Part shown: one piece after another, positions 34,948 to 47,316 of the stretch | How the letters are laid out: every line of letters starts with the position of its first letter | How positions within the stretch are numbered: the stretch's first letter is position 1 | DNA from: Siphonodentalium dalli | Taxonomy: Eukaryota > Mollusca > Scaphopoda > Gadilida > Siphonodentaliidae | NCBI GenBank assembly: GCA_032622095.1 | Contig: CP136061.1 | Location: 40,365,797 to 40,429,796 of the forward strand | Direction: 5' to 3' | Length of the DNA stretch: 64,000 nt | Notes under the pieces: generated by a model | What the model was told of the DNA's origin: nothing | The model's database searches: none | The model's input: the letters and a program-made list of their open reading frames with translations, nothing else | Position numbers and translations under genes: made by a program

Positions 34948-35117
34948 AATGAATGTAGTTTGAGTGTGTTTTATTGAAGGGTATAGCGTTACGGCCGTTG
35001 TGCACATTATTAACACTAAATGTGCTCCCAACGGCCACATCGACATACCCTTCAATAAAACGCACCCGGTCACATCGACAACCCCCCTCAATAAAACACA
35101 CTCAAACTACATTCATT
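34948..35117. mobile_element. Foldback MITE of about 170 bp
   Basis: AATGAATGTAGTTTGAGTGT at 34948 pairs with ACACTCAAACTACATTCATT at 35098-35117. A second pairing inside (TTTTATTGAAGGGTAT with ATACCCTTCAATAAAA, and ACGGCCGTTG with CAACGGCC) shows that the right side carries the arm twice, once with an extra CACCCGGTCACATCGAC segment. Confidence 0.75.
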
Positions 35118-35219
35118 TGTTATATATATTTAGCTTTTTCCTTATTAATTTCCACAAACTCAGCTGCATTTTTTTTTCTGCAATCTGTCTGCAGTTTGGA
35201 TATTATACTACCGGTATGT

Positions 35220-35426
35220 ACAGTAATGCCCAAAGTAATTGACATCAGCAGAATTATGGGTAATTTTTTAGGATTTAGTCGGAAATATGGCTTGTTGCCA
35301 TTCATCGGAAAGCTCTCATCGAGAGCTTTCCGATGAATGGCAACAAGCCATATTTCCCACTAAATCCTGAAAAATTACCCATAACTCTGCTGTGGTTAAG
35401 TGGTCAATTACTTTAGGCATTACGGT
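35220..35426. repeat. Solo terminal palindrome related to the 45.9-54.4 kb element
   Basis: A near-perfect palindrome centred at about 35319. Both arms contain CAGCAGAATTATGGGTAA-like, AAATATGGCTTGTTGCCATT and CGGAAAGCTCTC, the same order of words as the inner ends of the large palindromic element near 49.98-50.06 and 50.27-50.34 kb. Compared with that element the GC-rich central hairpin is absent (only ATC separates the arms) and the sequence is diverged by some 10%. The left arm lacks 8 bases present in the right arm. Confidence 0.85.
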
Positions 35427-35429
35427 AAC

Positions 35430-37380
35430 ACTGAAAACTAGCCCAATATTCTACCTGTGAATTATCAATCGATAAGTCTTTGGCCACCGCTGAAAATACA
35501 TGCTCGATTGTTCTATCTACAGCATTTAGTCATCTATGTCTACCAGTCTACCCAGTTCATGTTATGGTGTGTTTTATTGAGATACATGTATGAGACGCAT
35601 GACCCAATTGGCAGTTGATCAATCACTGAAAAAAATTTAATGTAACACAAATTGACATTTCGAGCAACAGCACAGTCCTCGAAATAGGCCACAGACAACA
35701 AGCAATGCGGCATCTTAAACATGACATCTAAAATTCAGCTCCGTTGTTCTACCTCATTTTCTATCTTCCCAATGGGCCTCACTTTATACCATGCTTTATA
35801 CCACATGTGCAAGCCTGCCGTGGATATAATTGACAGGCACCAAAGATTCGGCGTCTTGACATTTGAAAAGTGTGTCTGTCATTTACCTGGTATCAATAAA
35901 TAGCAGCAATTAGTTGTTTTTTAGCCCATTCCAATGCACAAATTAGATTCATTGATGTACCATGTTATGAATTATGGTGTTTTACATCACTTTTAGCTGA
36001 AGCTCATATTATCATGTCATAATGTGACAGGGGTGCAAAGTTAGACAAGGCTGTCATTTACAGTATGTCTCTGCTGAATTCTTTTCCAGTTTCAAAAATA
36101 CTATTACATGATTAGTCCGCAGAAAAAATCCTACGCCGTGCTTCCCCCAAGTAAACACGAGCACATGTTTCAAAACGCGGTGATTTAAAAACTACCCGGT
36201 ATGAATTTTTTCGGAATTTCTTCCACTAAATCTCCAACTAACACCCTTAACTTGTGGAATATATTACACTTGTGCTGATTTAACTTGTGACATCTCCGTG
36301 TATCTTACGTCAAACGAGAAAAACACGACGAAGTGTATTTCTTGGTTGGAGTTTCCCCCCAGTGGCAGCCATAATTTTTTCTGGGTTTTTCACGTTCTAA
36401 AAATAGAAAGTCGTAAATAGTGCGGACGTGAAGGCAGCGATAATTCGCAGTTTGCGATCAATCATCAATCGCGGACAATTTAGGTTACAGGTTGCATTAA
36501 AATTACATTTATAGGTCCTGTATACGGAACGGATCATTAACATGTTTTCGGTAAAACGCGTTGTATTGGTGGGGGGATTTGATATTTAGTGCACAGTAGT
36601 GGTACATGTAATTGAATGTCTTTGCCGCGGATAATACATCTACTTGTTGTTTTCCCCTTAATTATATATTTTTTGTGAAGATAATGGGCGCCGGACAAAC
36701 TGACGGACGATAATAAGGCGGCGCCGGTCATCGGTGTATTTGGCTCGGTCAATGACCGTGTCCGACCTCTTATATCCAGGCTTGCACATGTGACATGTCT
36801 ACATTCATAATCTAGAACGTTCATGTCTTCCACTGTATGCACAATCAGCTTCCATGGAGACATCTAACAGAGAAATAGTTCACTTCGACACCCACCCACA
36901 AAAACAAACATTTAAAAAGTCCTTAGGAACCCCATGTAATTCATTTCTATGCCAGTAGATGCGTGCTGCTCATCTGCATACCAGTGGGTATCTATCACAT
37001 TGAAACTTAACATGTCAGTAATAGAGTTAATGTTCTTCATCTGAATCAAATGGTATGGATCAGGATGCATTGTTAAAAATATCCTTATATGGCTATATGC
37101 ATATGTGCCCAAAATACAGATAGTTGCATCAACATTTACAGGTGCTATATATTTATACAAGTATGTATATATTCTGTGCTGTGTACAGCGCAAAGCAAAT
37201 ATTTGATTATACAGAGTTATACCGGTATGTCTGCATACATTTGTGCTCATGCCAAAGTGCACATGCAACCTCCACTAACCGTGTCAAGGGGTCGTGGTTT
37301 TGTTGTCAGTCAAGGACTATTTTTTATATAAAAAAACATGTTCATATACATTTCATTTAGTAGCTTGTCCATTAACCCTG
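35430..37380. other. Non-coding, nothing recognised
   Basis: Single-copy-looking AT-rich DNA. Short frames (35540-35722, 36537-36863, 36912-37268) have no domain and are not supported. No repeats were seen. Confidence 0.45.
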
Positions 37381-37381
37381 A

Positions 37382-37729
37382 TGTAAGGAATCGAGTATAA
37401 ACTCCAGGGAAATATCTCTATCACAGAGAAATTCTGAAAATTGTCTAGCGCTTTCACTTTTGGTAAATCATTTTCATGACCTCGTTGTCACACCTTTGAC
37501 CCCTAACATTGTGACCAAACGGAATCTACCAATCAATTATAACAAATGCCTCACATACAGGTACCCAGTGTGTTAAAGGCAGACCCTAACAGACCCTCAA
37601 CAACTCACCCATACAGCAAACACAGTACGACGTCCTGACGAAGATTTACCAAAATCAAAGCGCTCAACCAAATTCAGAATTTCTCTGTGATAGCGATAAT
37701 TCTCTGGAGTTTACATGTGATTCCTTACA
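37382..37729. mobile_element. MITE of about 350 bp with long inverted arms
   Basis: TGTAAGGAATC at 37382 pairs with GATTCCTTACA at 37719-37729. The arms remain complementary for about 85 bp (for example CTATCACAGAGAAATTCTGA against TCAGAATTTCTCTGTGATAG). The interior holds no frame. No clean target duplication was seen. Confidence 0.8.
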
Positions 37730-37730
37730 T

Positions 37731-38630
37731 ACATGTATGACAACCAGGCCTGAAGGGTTTAAAAAAAAAACAACCTTTCAGCTGTAAATGATATGACGTA
37801 GTTACAGTCCCATGGAATATGGTAGATCCATGTGTATTGAAACTGGGTTAAGCATAGGATAAAAACATGTTGTCCCTTGAATTATTTCACTCGGTGTCAA
37901 GATCTCTACCTATGTTGAGCTTAATAACCAACTTATTTTTGCTTTTGGGATTGGGAAAAACAATAAATATTCACATTGACACTCTAACGGGTAACTATAG
38001 ACTAGCCTTCTGGAGCAAATTGAAAACAGATATTGAGGAAAGCGAGAAATTCTCAGCCAGACAGGGTATCAGAAACAACGAGGTTTTTTGTTTTGGCCTA
38101 ACCTGTACACTATCTCTGAGATCTGGCCACACAGGTCTCCCACAACACCATGACCAGTGAAAAATACAACTATCATCAACAAGTACATGAATAGATAGAT
38201 TGACTTTGTTCTTATTTGCATTATTAACAATTCCATGACTGGAGCTTGCTGACATCTTGCGAAAACCCTGTGTCAATGTATTCTCTTATATTATCGAGTC
38301 TCCCATAAGAAGCCTCACATATATAAGAGATTACATTGGCCTAACAATATTTTATCTTGACCTTGTAAGACAGTGTGTGTATTCTCTTATATATGCATGG
38401 CTCCCTATGGGAGAATCACATATATAATAATATAATAGAATGTACTGGCACATGATCTTTAATACTGCACCAGCACAGCTCCCATCATGAAAGGTTAAAA
38501 TTAATGAGACTTTGCATGTCAAAAACAATCTTATGTAAACAGTGGAATTAACAATCTTATGTAAACAGTGGAATTAACAATCTTACGTAACAGTGGAATT
38601 AGCAATAAAAGTCCAATAAGATACCAAAGT
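37731..38630. other. Non-coding with two short tandem repeats
   Basis: A diverged duplication of about 105 bp covers 38275-38425 (ATTCTCTTATAT and CACATATATA words twice). A 26-bp unit (AACAATCTTATGTAAACAGT...) is repeated three times at about 38527-38604. A 97-codon frame at 37867-38160 has a hydrophobic stretch near its start but no recognisable domain, so it is not called. Confidence 0.5.
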
Positions 38631-38704
38631 TTAAGGGGTTTCCATGTCTGAGCTCTGTCTGGAATGTTTAGATGAACAAACACAGAAAACTACTTAATTG
38701 TTAA
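38631..38704 (+). repeat. Direct repeat flanking TTAA MITE copy 2, left
   Basis: A TTAA-bounded segment of about 74 bp (TTAAGGGGTTTCCATGTCTG ... ATTGTTAA) recurs almost unchanged at 39185-39258 on the other side of the MITE. Confidence 0.85.
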
Positions 38705-39184
38705 AGGTACTCAATCCGATAAAACTCCTCTCAATTACTATTTCAATGGCTTCGGGGGTCAAAAATATTTGATTCGAGTCGAGGAAGTCACCCATCAAAG
38801 CTCAGATTTGTTAGATATCGATTTTAGAAATCTATTATTTTTCATTATCGGGAATACTTTCTGGCCCAGAACTCAGTCAAAATTGCGTTATTATTACCAC
38901 TTGATTTTAGAGTTATCCATCCTTGTCTGTTTGAATAGATTTTGGTGTACACATCCCGAGCAGACTACGGCAGTTGAAGGCAATTATTAGTACTCATCTC
39001 GAGTAAATAACAAATTTCAAAAATCAATATCTAATAACTCTGAGCTTTGTTTGATGGGTTCCTCGACTCGAATCAAATATTTTTTACCCCCAAAGCCAAA
39101 GAAATAGTAATATAGGACCCTCTGATCGGATTGTTGTTGTTGGAATCTGTTGAGATGGGGACCCTCTGTTCGGATTGAGTACCT
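38705..39184. mobile_element. TTAA MITE, copy 2
   Basis: A 480-bp element with ends AGGTACTCAA and TTGAGTACCT, bounded by TTAA at 38701-38704 and 39185-39188. Highly similar to the copy at 23.6 kb, including long inverted arms, and non-coding. Confidence 0.9.
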
Positions 39185-39258
39185 TTAAGGGGTTCCATGT
39201 CTGAGCTCTGACTGGAATGTTTAGATGAACAAACACAGAAAACAACTTTATTGTTAAG
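39185..39258 (+). repeat. Direct repeat flanking TTAA MITE copy 2, right
   Basis: Partner of 38631-38704 with a few substitutions and a one-base indel. Also bounded by TTAA at both ends. Confidence 0.85.
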
Positions 39259-39459
39259 CAAGTGCACCACCTGAAGTAAATTCCAGTAATCTATGCTATC
39301 TGAAGACAACATCAAGCATATTATATAACAACAAAAATGTGACTTTAATCATATTTTTAGAAGGGAAATTTTGGGAACAACGTTATCAGAAAGTATAAAA
39401 AGTTATTGGAAATGATTAATTTCCATAAAACGTACATGATCTGAAATAGTGCAAGGCTC

Positions 39460-42400
39460 GAATGAGTATTTAATAGAGAGCGACACTGATTCAAGACAGT
39501 TAACAGAATGAGTATTTAATAGAGAGCGACACTGCTTCAAGACAGTTAACAGAATGAGTATTTAATAGAGAGCAATACTGCTTCAAGACAGTTAACAGAA
39601 TGAGTATTTAATAGAGAGCGACACTGATTCAAGACAGTTAACAGAATGAGTATTTAATAGAGAGCGACACTGCTTCAAGACAGTTAACAGAATGAGTATT
39701 TAATAGAGAGCAATATTGCTTCAAGACAGTTAACAGAATGAGTATTTAATAGAGAGCGACACTGATTCAAGACAGTTAACAGAATGAGTATTTAATAGAG
39801 AGCGACACTGCTTCAAGACAGTTAACAGAATGAGTATTTAATAGAGAGCGACACTGCTTCAAGACAGTTAACAGAATGAGTATTTAATAGAGAGCAATAC
39901 TGCTTCAAGACAGTTAACAGAATGATTATTTAATAGAGAGCAATACTGCTTCAAGACAGTTAACAGAATGAGTATTTAATAGAGAGCGACACTGATTCAA
40001 GACAGTTAACAGAATGAGTATTTAATAGAGAGCGACACTGCTTCAAGACAGTTAACAGAATGAGTATTTAATAGAGAGCAATACTGCTTCAAGACAGTTA
40101 ACATAATGAGTATTTAATAGAGAGCGACACTGCTTCAAGACAGTTAACAGAATGAGTATTTAATAGAGAGCAATACTGCTTCAAGACAGTTAACAGAATG
40201 AGTATTTAATAGAGAGCGACACTGATTCAAGACAGTTAACAGAATGAGTATTTAATAGAGAGCGACACTGCTTCAAGACAGTTAACAGAATGAGTATTTA
40301 ATAGAGAGCAATACTGCTTCAAGACAGTTAACAGAATGAGTATTTAATAGAGAGCGACACTGATTCAAGACAGTTAACAGAATGAGTATTTAATAGAGAG
40401 CGACACTGATTCAAGACAGTTAACAGAATGAGTATTTAATAGAGAGCGACACTGATTCAAGACAGTTAACAGAATGAGTATTTAATAGAGAGCGACACTG
40501 CTTCAAGACAGTTAACAGAATGAGTATTTAATAGAGAGTAATACTGCTTCAAGACAGTTAACAGAATGAGTATTTAATAGAGAGCGACACTGATTCAAGA
40601 CAGTTAACAGAATGAGTATTTAATAGAGAGCGACACTGCTTCAAGACAGTTAACAGAATGAGTATTTAATAAAGAGCAATACTGCTTCAAGACAGTTAAC
40701 AGAATGAGTATTTAATAGAGAGCGACACTGATTCAAGACAGTTAACAGAATGAGTATTTAATAGAGAGCGACACTGCTTCAAGACAGTTAACAGAATGAG
40801 TATTTAATAGAGAGCAATACTGCTTCAAGACAGTTAACAGAATGAGTATTTAATAGAGAGCGACACTGATTCAAGACAGTTAACAGAATGAGTATTTAAT
40901 AGAGAGCGACACTGCTTCAAGACAGTTAACAGAATGAGTATTTAATAGAGAGCAATACTGCTTCAAGACAGTTAACAGAATGAGTATTTAATAGAGAGCG
41001 ACACTGATTCAAGACAGTTAACAGAATGAGTATTTAATAGAGAGCGACACTGCTTCAAGACAGTTAACAGAATGAGTATTTAATAGAGAGCAATACTGCT
41101 TCAAGACAGTTAACATAATGTTAGTTTGTGAATGAGTATTTAATAGAGAGCAATACTGCTTCAAGACAGTTAACAGAAGGAGTATTTAATAGTGAGCAAT
41201 ACTGCTTCAAGACAGTTAACAGAATGAGTATTTAATAGAGAGCAACACTGCTTCAAGACAGTTAACAGAATGAGTATTTAATAGAGAGCGACACTGATTC
41301 AAGACAGTTAACAGAATGAGTATTTAATAGAGAGCAATACTGCTTCAAGACAGTTAACATAATGTTAGTTTGTGAATGAGTATTTAATAGAGAGCAATAC
41401 TGCTTCAAGACAGTTAACATAATGTTAGTTTGTGAATGAGTATTTAATAGAGAGCAATACTGCTTCAAGACAGTTAACAGAATGAGTATTTAATAGAGAG
41501 CAATACTGCTTCAAGACAGTTAACATAATGTTAGTTTGTGAATGAGTATTTAATAGAGAGCAATACTGCTTCAAGACAGTTAACAGAATGAGTATTTAAT
41601 AGAGAGCAATACTGCTTCAAGACAGTTAACAGAATGAGTATTTAATATAGAGCAACACTGCATCAAGACAGTTAACAGAATGTTAGTTTATGAATGAGTA
41701 TTTAATAGAGAGCAATACTGCTTCAAGACAGTTAACAGAATGATTATTTAATAGAGAGCAACACTGCTTCAAGACAGTTAACAGAATGAGTATTTAATAG
41801 AGAGCGACACTGCTTCAAGACAGTTAACAGAATGAGTATTTAATAGAGAGCAATACTGCTTCAAGACAGTTAACAGAATGAGTATTTAATAGAGAGCAAT
41901 ACTGCTTCAAGACAGTTAACAGAATGAGTATTTAATAGAGAGCAATACTGCTTCAAGACAGTTAACATAATGAGTATTTAATAGAGAGCAATACTGCTTC
42001 AAGACAGTTAACAGAATGAGTATTTAATAGAGAGCAATACTGCTTCAAGACAGTTAACAGAATGAGTATTTAATAGAGAGCAATACTGCTTCAAGACAGT
42101 TAACATAATGAGTATTTAATAGAGAGCAATACTGCTTCAAGACAGTTAACAGAATGAGTATTTAATAGAGAGCAATACTGCTTCAAGACAGTTAACAGAA
42201 TGAGTATTTAATATAGAGCAATACTGCTTCAAGACAGTTAACAGAATGATTATTTAATATAGAGCAACACTGCTTCAAGACAGTTAACAGAATGAGTATT
42301 TAATAGAGAGCGACACTGCTTCAAGACAGTTAACAGAATGAGTATTTAATAGAGAGCAATACTGCTTCAAGACAGTTAACAGAATGATTATTTAATAGAG

Positions 42401-44904
42401 AGCAATACTGCTTCAAGACAGTTAACAGAATGAGTATTTAATAGAGAGCGACACTGATTCAAGACAGTTAACAGAATGAGTATTTAATAGAGAGCGACAC
42501 TGCTTCAAGACAGTTAACAGAATGAGTATTTAATAGAGAGCAATACTGCTTCAAGACAGTTAACAGAATGAGTATTTAATAGAGAGCAATACTGCTTCAA
42601 GACAGTTAACAGAATGAGTATTTAATAGAGAACAATACTGCTTCAAGACAGTTAACAGAATGAGTATTTAATAGAGAGCGACACTGCTTCAAGACAGTTA
42701 ACAGAATGAGTATTTAATAGAGAGCAATACTACTTCAAGACAGTTAACAGAATGAGTATTTAATAGAGAGCGACACTGATTCAAGACAGTTAACAGAATG
42801 AGTATTTAATAGAGAGCGACACTGCTTCAAGACAGTTAACAGAATGAGTATTTAATAGAGAGCAATACTGCTTCAAGACAGTTAACAGAATGAGTATTTA
42901 ATAGAGAGCAATACTGCTTCAAGACAGTTAACAGAATGAGTATTTAATAGAGAGCAATACTGCATCAAGACAGTTAACAGAATGTTAGTTTGTGAATGAG
43001 TATTTAATAGAGCGCAACATTGCATCAAGACAGTTAACAGAATGAGTATTTAATAGAGAGCAATACTGCATCAAGACAGTTAACAGAATGTTAGTTTGTG
43101 AATGAGTATTTAATAGAGCGCAACATTGCATCAAGACAGTTAACAGAATGAGTATTTAATAGAGAGCAACACTGCATCAAGACAGTTAACAGAATGAGTA
43201 TTTAATAGAGAGCAACACTGCATCAAGACAGTTAACAGAATGAGTATTTAATAGAGAGCAATACTGCATCAAGACAGTTAACAGAATGAGTATTTAATAG
43301 AGAGCAATACTGCTTCAAGACAGTTAACAGAATGAGTATTTAATAGAGAGCAATACTGCTTCAAGACAGTTAACAGAATGAGTATTTAATATAGAGCAAC
43401 ACTGCATCAAGACAGTTGACAGAATGAGTATTTAATAGAGCAATACTGCATCAAGACAGTTAACAGAATGAGTATTTAATAGAGAGCAATACTGCTTCAA
43501 GACAGTTAACAGAATGAGTATTTAATAGAGAGCAACATTGCATCAAGACAGTTAACAGAATGAGTATTTAATAGAGAGCAACACTGCATCAAGACAGTTA
43601 ACAGAATGAGTATTTAATAGAGAGCAATACTGCTTCAAGACAGTTAACAGAATGAGTATTTAATAGAGAGCAATACTGCTTCAAAACAGTTAACAGAATG
43701 AGTATTTAATAGAGAGCAATACTGCATCAAGACAGTTAACAGAATGTTAGTTTGTGAATGAGTATTTAATAGAGCGCAACATTGCATCAAGACAGTTAAC
43801 AGAATGAGTATTTAATAGAGCGCAATACTGCTTCAAGACAGTTAACAGAATGAGTATTTAATAGAGAGCAATACTGCTTCAAGACAGTTAACAGAATGAG
43901 TATTTAATAGAGAGCAATACTGCATCAAGACAGTTAACAGAATGAGTATTTAATAGAGAGCAACACTGCATCAAGACAGTTAACGGAATGAGTATTTAAT
44001 AGAGAGCAACACTGCATCAAGACAGTTAACAGAATGAGTATTTAATAGAGAGCAATACTGCATCAAGACAGTTAACAGAATGAGTATTTAATAGAGAGCA
44101 ATACTGCATCAAGACAGTTAACAGAATGAGTATTTAATAGAGAGCAATACTGCTTCAAGACAGTTAACAGAATGAGTATTTAATAGAGGGCAACACTACA
44201 TCAAGACAGTTAACAGAATGTTAGTTTGTGAATGAGTATTTAATAGAGAGCAACACTGCTTCAAGACAGTTAACAGAATGTTAGTTTGTGAATGAGTATT
44301 TAATAGAGAGCAATACTGCTTCAAGACAGTTAACAGAATGTTAGTTTGTGAATTAGTATTTAATAGAGAGCAATACTGCATCAAGACAGTTAACAGAATG
44401 AGTATTTAATAGAGAGCAACACTGCATCAAGACAGTTAACAGAATGAGTATTTAATAGAGAGCAACACTGCATCAAGACAGTTAACAGAATGAGTATTTA
44501 ATAGAGAGCAACACTGCATCAAGACAGTTAACAGAATGAGTATTTAATAGAGAGCAATACTGCATCAAGACAGTTAACAGAATGAGTATTTAATAGAGAG
44601 CAACACTACATCAAGACAGTTAACAGAATGAGTATTTAATAGAGAGCAATACTGCATCAAGACAGTTAACATAATGAGTATTTAATAGAGAGCAATACTG
44701 CATCAAGACAGTTAACAGAATATTAGTTTGTGGTGGAATGAGTATTTAATAGAGAGCAATACTGCATCAAGACAGTTAACAGAATATTAGTTTGTGGTGG
44801 AATGAGTATTTAATAGAGAGCAATACTGCTTCAAGACAGTTAACAGAATGAGTATTTAATAGAGAGCAATACTACATCAAGACAGTTAGCAGAATGAGTA
44901 TTTA
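39460..44904 (+). repeat. 46-bp satellite array, 5.4 kb
   Basis: More than 110 tandem units of GAATGAGTATTTAATAGAGAG followed by CRAYACTGCWTCAAGACAGTTAACA, period 46 bp. Three monomer types (GACACTGATTC, GACACTGCTTC, AATACTGCTTC) alternate with a 138-bp higher-order period in the left part (39.46-41.1 kb). The middle is mostly AATACTGCTTC. The right part (from about 42.95 kb) is dominated by CTGCATC monomers. A longer monomer with an extra TTAGTTTGTGAAT (about 60 bp) is scattered from about 41.1 kb. Frames called inside it are read-through of the repeat. The remainder lies at 45230-45329. Confidence 0.97.
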
Positions 44905-45229
44905 TCACATAATTTGGCCATAAAAGCAGTTTCATAATTATCGGTAATAGACACGTTTAATATCAGCGCGTGCGATGACGTCACATCGTTCTTCAAATGA
45001 CTTGCGATCGCTGTAGTTTATGATTGTTGTTTTCGATGAATATTTCGCGTTGCTCCGGGTTTATTTGATCATGTGATAAAAGGTATCTCACACTCGTCCT
45101 ATTTTATACGTAATTTATCAACCTCGTCCTTTAAATTCTATTTGAGCCTCGGTAAACCTCGGCTCAAATCGAATTTAGTGAACTCGGTTGATAAATTCCG
45201 TATAAAATAGAAACTCATGTGAGATCCTC
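44905..45229. mobile_element. 325-bp hairpin element inserted in the satellite
   Basis: The satellite word GAGTATTTAATAG is broken here. TATTTA occurs at 44899-44904 and again at 45230-45235, so removing the insert and one copy restores a normal monomer. The right half is a long hairpin, arms about 45081-45149 and 45155-45226, centred on GAGCCTCGGTAAACCTCGGCTC. The left half is unpaired and includes a TGACGTCA palindrome near 44978. No coding capacity. Confidence 0.85.
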
Positions 45230-45329
45230 TATTTAATAGAGAGCAACACTGCTTCAAGATAGTTAACAGAATGGGTATTTAATAGAGAGCAATACTGCAT
45301 CAAGACAGTTAACAGAATGTTAGTTTGTG
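45230..45329 (+). repeat. 46-bp satellite, distal remainder
   Basis: Two monomers continuing the array after the hairpin insertion. The last one ends within the TTAGTTTGTG extension. Confidence 0.9.
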
Positions 45330-45838
45330 CCGGAAATTTGTAAGCTGGAAATTTAAAAGCATCCATTTTGCAAGAACTGATGTAAACCCTTGGGCTGACA
45401 TGAGTTTTATGTTATATATCAATAGCAAATCCCCAGGTGACACAGCGGTTTATGAGAACTCGGCCCCATACCAAGACGGCCCCACACGAAGTCGGCCCCA
45501 TTAATTAGAAGGGATTAAATCGGCTTAATTTTATTGAGATAGTGTGTATGTTGGCTAATTGTTAGGTCCCCAGCTTAATTTTATTGATTTAGTGTAGTGT
45601 TTGTGTAGGCTAATTGAGAAGTATGATGGTCGCCTGACAACCACCGAGGATGCTGCCGGAAATACAGCCATCACCTTCACTATGTCATGTAAAATCCTTT
45701 CATGATCCCATCCAAAATTACAAAGTGGGTTGTGGGAAAGGGATGCCGCCCCTACCAAATCCTCCCTGGTCAAATTCCAAATCCACAATAAACAATTTTA
45801 ACACATTCCCCAATTTGGCACAATGCCTGTCTGGTTAC
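45330..45838. other. Flank of the palindromic element; short GGCC repeats and a 2x duplication
   Basis: 45459-45506 holds CGGCCCCA words in tandem (CGGCCCCATACCAAGACGG, CCCCACACGAAGTCGGCCCC) that are the inverted counterpart of a similar block at 54681-54767. A diverged two-unit repeat (GCTTAATTTTATTGA) covers about 45522-45620. A frame at 45650-45838 lies in phase with the interrupted frame that follows, separated by one TGA. Confidence 0.5.
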
Positions 45839-45841
45839 TGA

Positions 45842-45899
45842 AAATCTCTTGTCATCGTGCGGCGTGATGACAAACCAAGACCATCCAAACGTCTTAGAC
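45842..45899 (+). pseudogene. Interrupted reading frame, left part
   Basis: The frame here (…RRDDKPRPSKRLR) is cut by the palindromic element at 45900. With one TTAGAC copy removed it continues in phase into 54398-54639. The encoded protein is basic in this part and is not recognised. An in-phase TGA at 45839 limits it upstream, so either an exon starts here or the gene was already broken. Confidence 0.5.
45894..45899. repeat. 6-bp target-site duplication of the palindromic element, left
   Basis: TTAGAC directly before the terminal AGAAGAATAGATG. The matching copy is at 54398-54403. Confidence 0.85.
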
Positions 45900-47160
45900 A
45901 GAAGAATAGATGTCTCGTTAGACCCACATCTAAAAATAGAATCTTTGGGTCTAAAATTGGTTGTACTAAAATATTCCTAAAATATCAAAAACCCAAAAAA
46001 AAAATTTCAAAACTTCAAAAATTTATTTTTTCCAAAAAATTTCAAAAACCCTAAAATTAATTTTTTCCACAAAAAAATTCAAAACCTCCAAATTTCAAAA
46101 AAAGAAAAAATTTCAAAACCCTCAAAATTATTTCTCTAAAAAAAAAGGTTAAATAAAAAATTTATAACGAGTTTTTTCGGTTTCTGATAATCTCGATATT
46201 AAAAAATATCGAATGTTAAATTATTTGCTCGTAATATCTTTCGTTATTTTTTTGTTCAAATATTTTTCATGAATTTATTAATCGATGTTTAGAAATAGCT
46301 TTATACCAATTATATGTGTATGGACAGTCGCTGTAATGTTGGACATTGTGACCAACGGTATGAATGCATACATTCCAGTGTTTAACGGACGCAGTTCATA
46401 TAAGCGTCATACCTCAAAATAGACACCATTACTTTTTACATAAATAATAAAGAGCGTTTATTCTTTACTTATCTCTATATGAAGTTATTGAGTATATGAC
46501 AGGCGTGTATTTTCGTCAATTATTGGAAGTATTGAAATGTACTATGTTGAATTACTAACGGTCGAAAATGGTAAGGCGAAATTACAACCCTCCAGAATGA
46601 ATTGTCATATTGAATGAATGATGATTTAATCTCAGCCATTTTTACATGGAACATGAGCGATGTACACTCAATCACACACGCCACATTGGTGTTAACAATG
46701 TGTCTTTCACACCTTTGCTTTACCAAATGAATTCTATTATTTCCCCGGTCACAGCTATATGGTATTCAGAAAACAAATCGATTTAGAACAAAACGAGTTA
46801 GTATCAATTAAGGTTGATAAACTGTGTCATTCACGCGATAATTAGTTATCCATAAAACATGCATACATATTAAGTCAGGTCGTGAGACACTCAATTATAC
46901 AAATTGCTTTGATCACATTGTTATAACAACATTACGTAATAACCCCTTATCACTCCAGTCACACTTACGATCATTTTGTATGCCGAAAACTCCAGGTAGC
47001 ACCGATGATGTAACATTATATCACTGCTATTGTGCCAATGATAGGTTCAGACATGTTCTATGTTTAGAAAAATAGATAATCTGCAGGTGTTCACTTGACA
47101 AGACATTTTGTACACTCAATCACAGACCAACGTGATAATACCAGCCCACACCCAACCCCC
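45900..47160 (+). repeat. Outer terminal inverted region, left arm
   Basis: Mirrors 53137-54397. It contains an A-rich degenerate repeat of CAAAATTTCAAAACCC-like words at about 45985-46150 and is otherwise non-coding. A 68-codon frame at 46520-46726 (minus) is mirrored at 53571-53777 without recognisable domain. Near identity of the two arms makes coding tests uninformative. Confidence 0.85.
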
Positions 47161-47187
47161 AAGTTACCTATAATTCTGCTGTGGTTA

Positions 47188-47214
47188 AGCCACAACAACA
47201 ACAACAACAACACC

Positions 47215-47251
<37 letters not shown>

Positions 47252-47316
47252 GTCACCAAGCGACATAACATCCTGTTTTGATGATCCAATGGCCAATGTC
47301 CATGAAGATTTTATTT
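47188..47316 (+). pseudogene. Displaced fragment of the ATPase gene, left arm
   Basis: A CAA-repeat run followed by sequence encoding PSDITSCFDDPMANVHEDF matches the polyglutamine/pre-P-loop part of the full gene, on the strand opposite to the full gene of the same arm. It is flanked by two direct copies of GTTACCTATAATTCTGCTGT (47164 and 47354). It ends before the P-loop, so it is non-functional, and differs from the full gene by silent-looking substitutions (CTGTTTT against CTGCTTT) and CAGTCA against CAGCCA. Confidence 0.85.

Noticed and set aside
37867-38160. 97-residue frame with a hydrophobic start
   Set aside because: No recognisable domain, no polyadenylation or splice context, and overlapped by an antisense frame of the same length.
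39460-44904. Tandemly repeated coding sequence
   Set aside because: The read-through frames (QYCSLLNTHSQTN-type) come from a 46-bp unit not divisible by three that stays open only over short spans with 60-bp variants; there is no start or codon signal.
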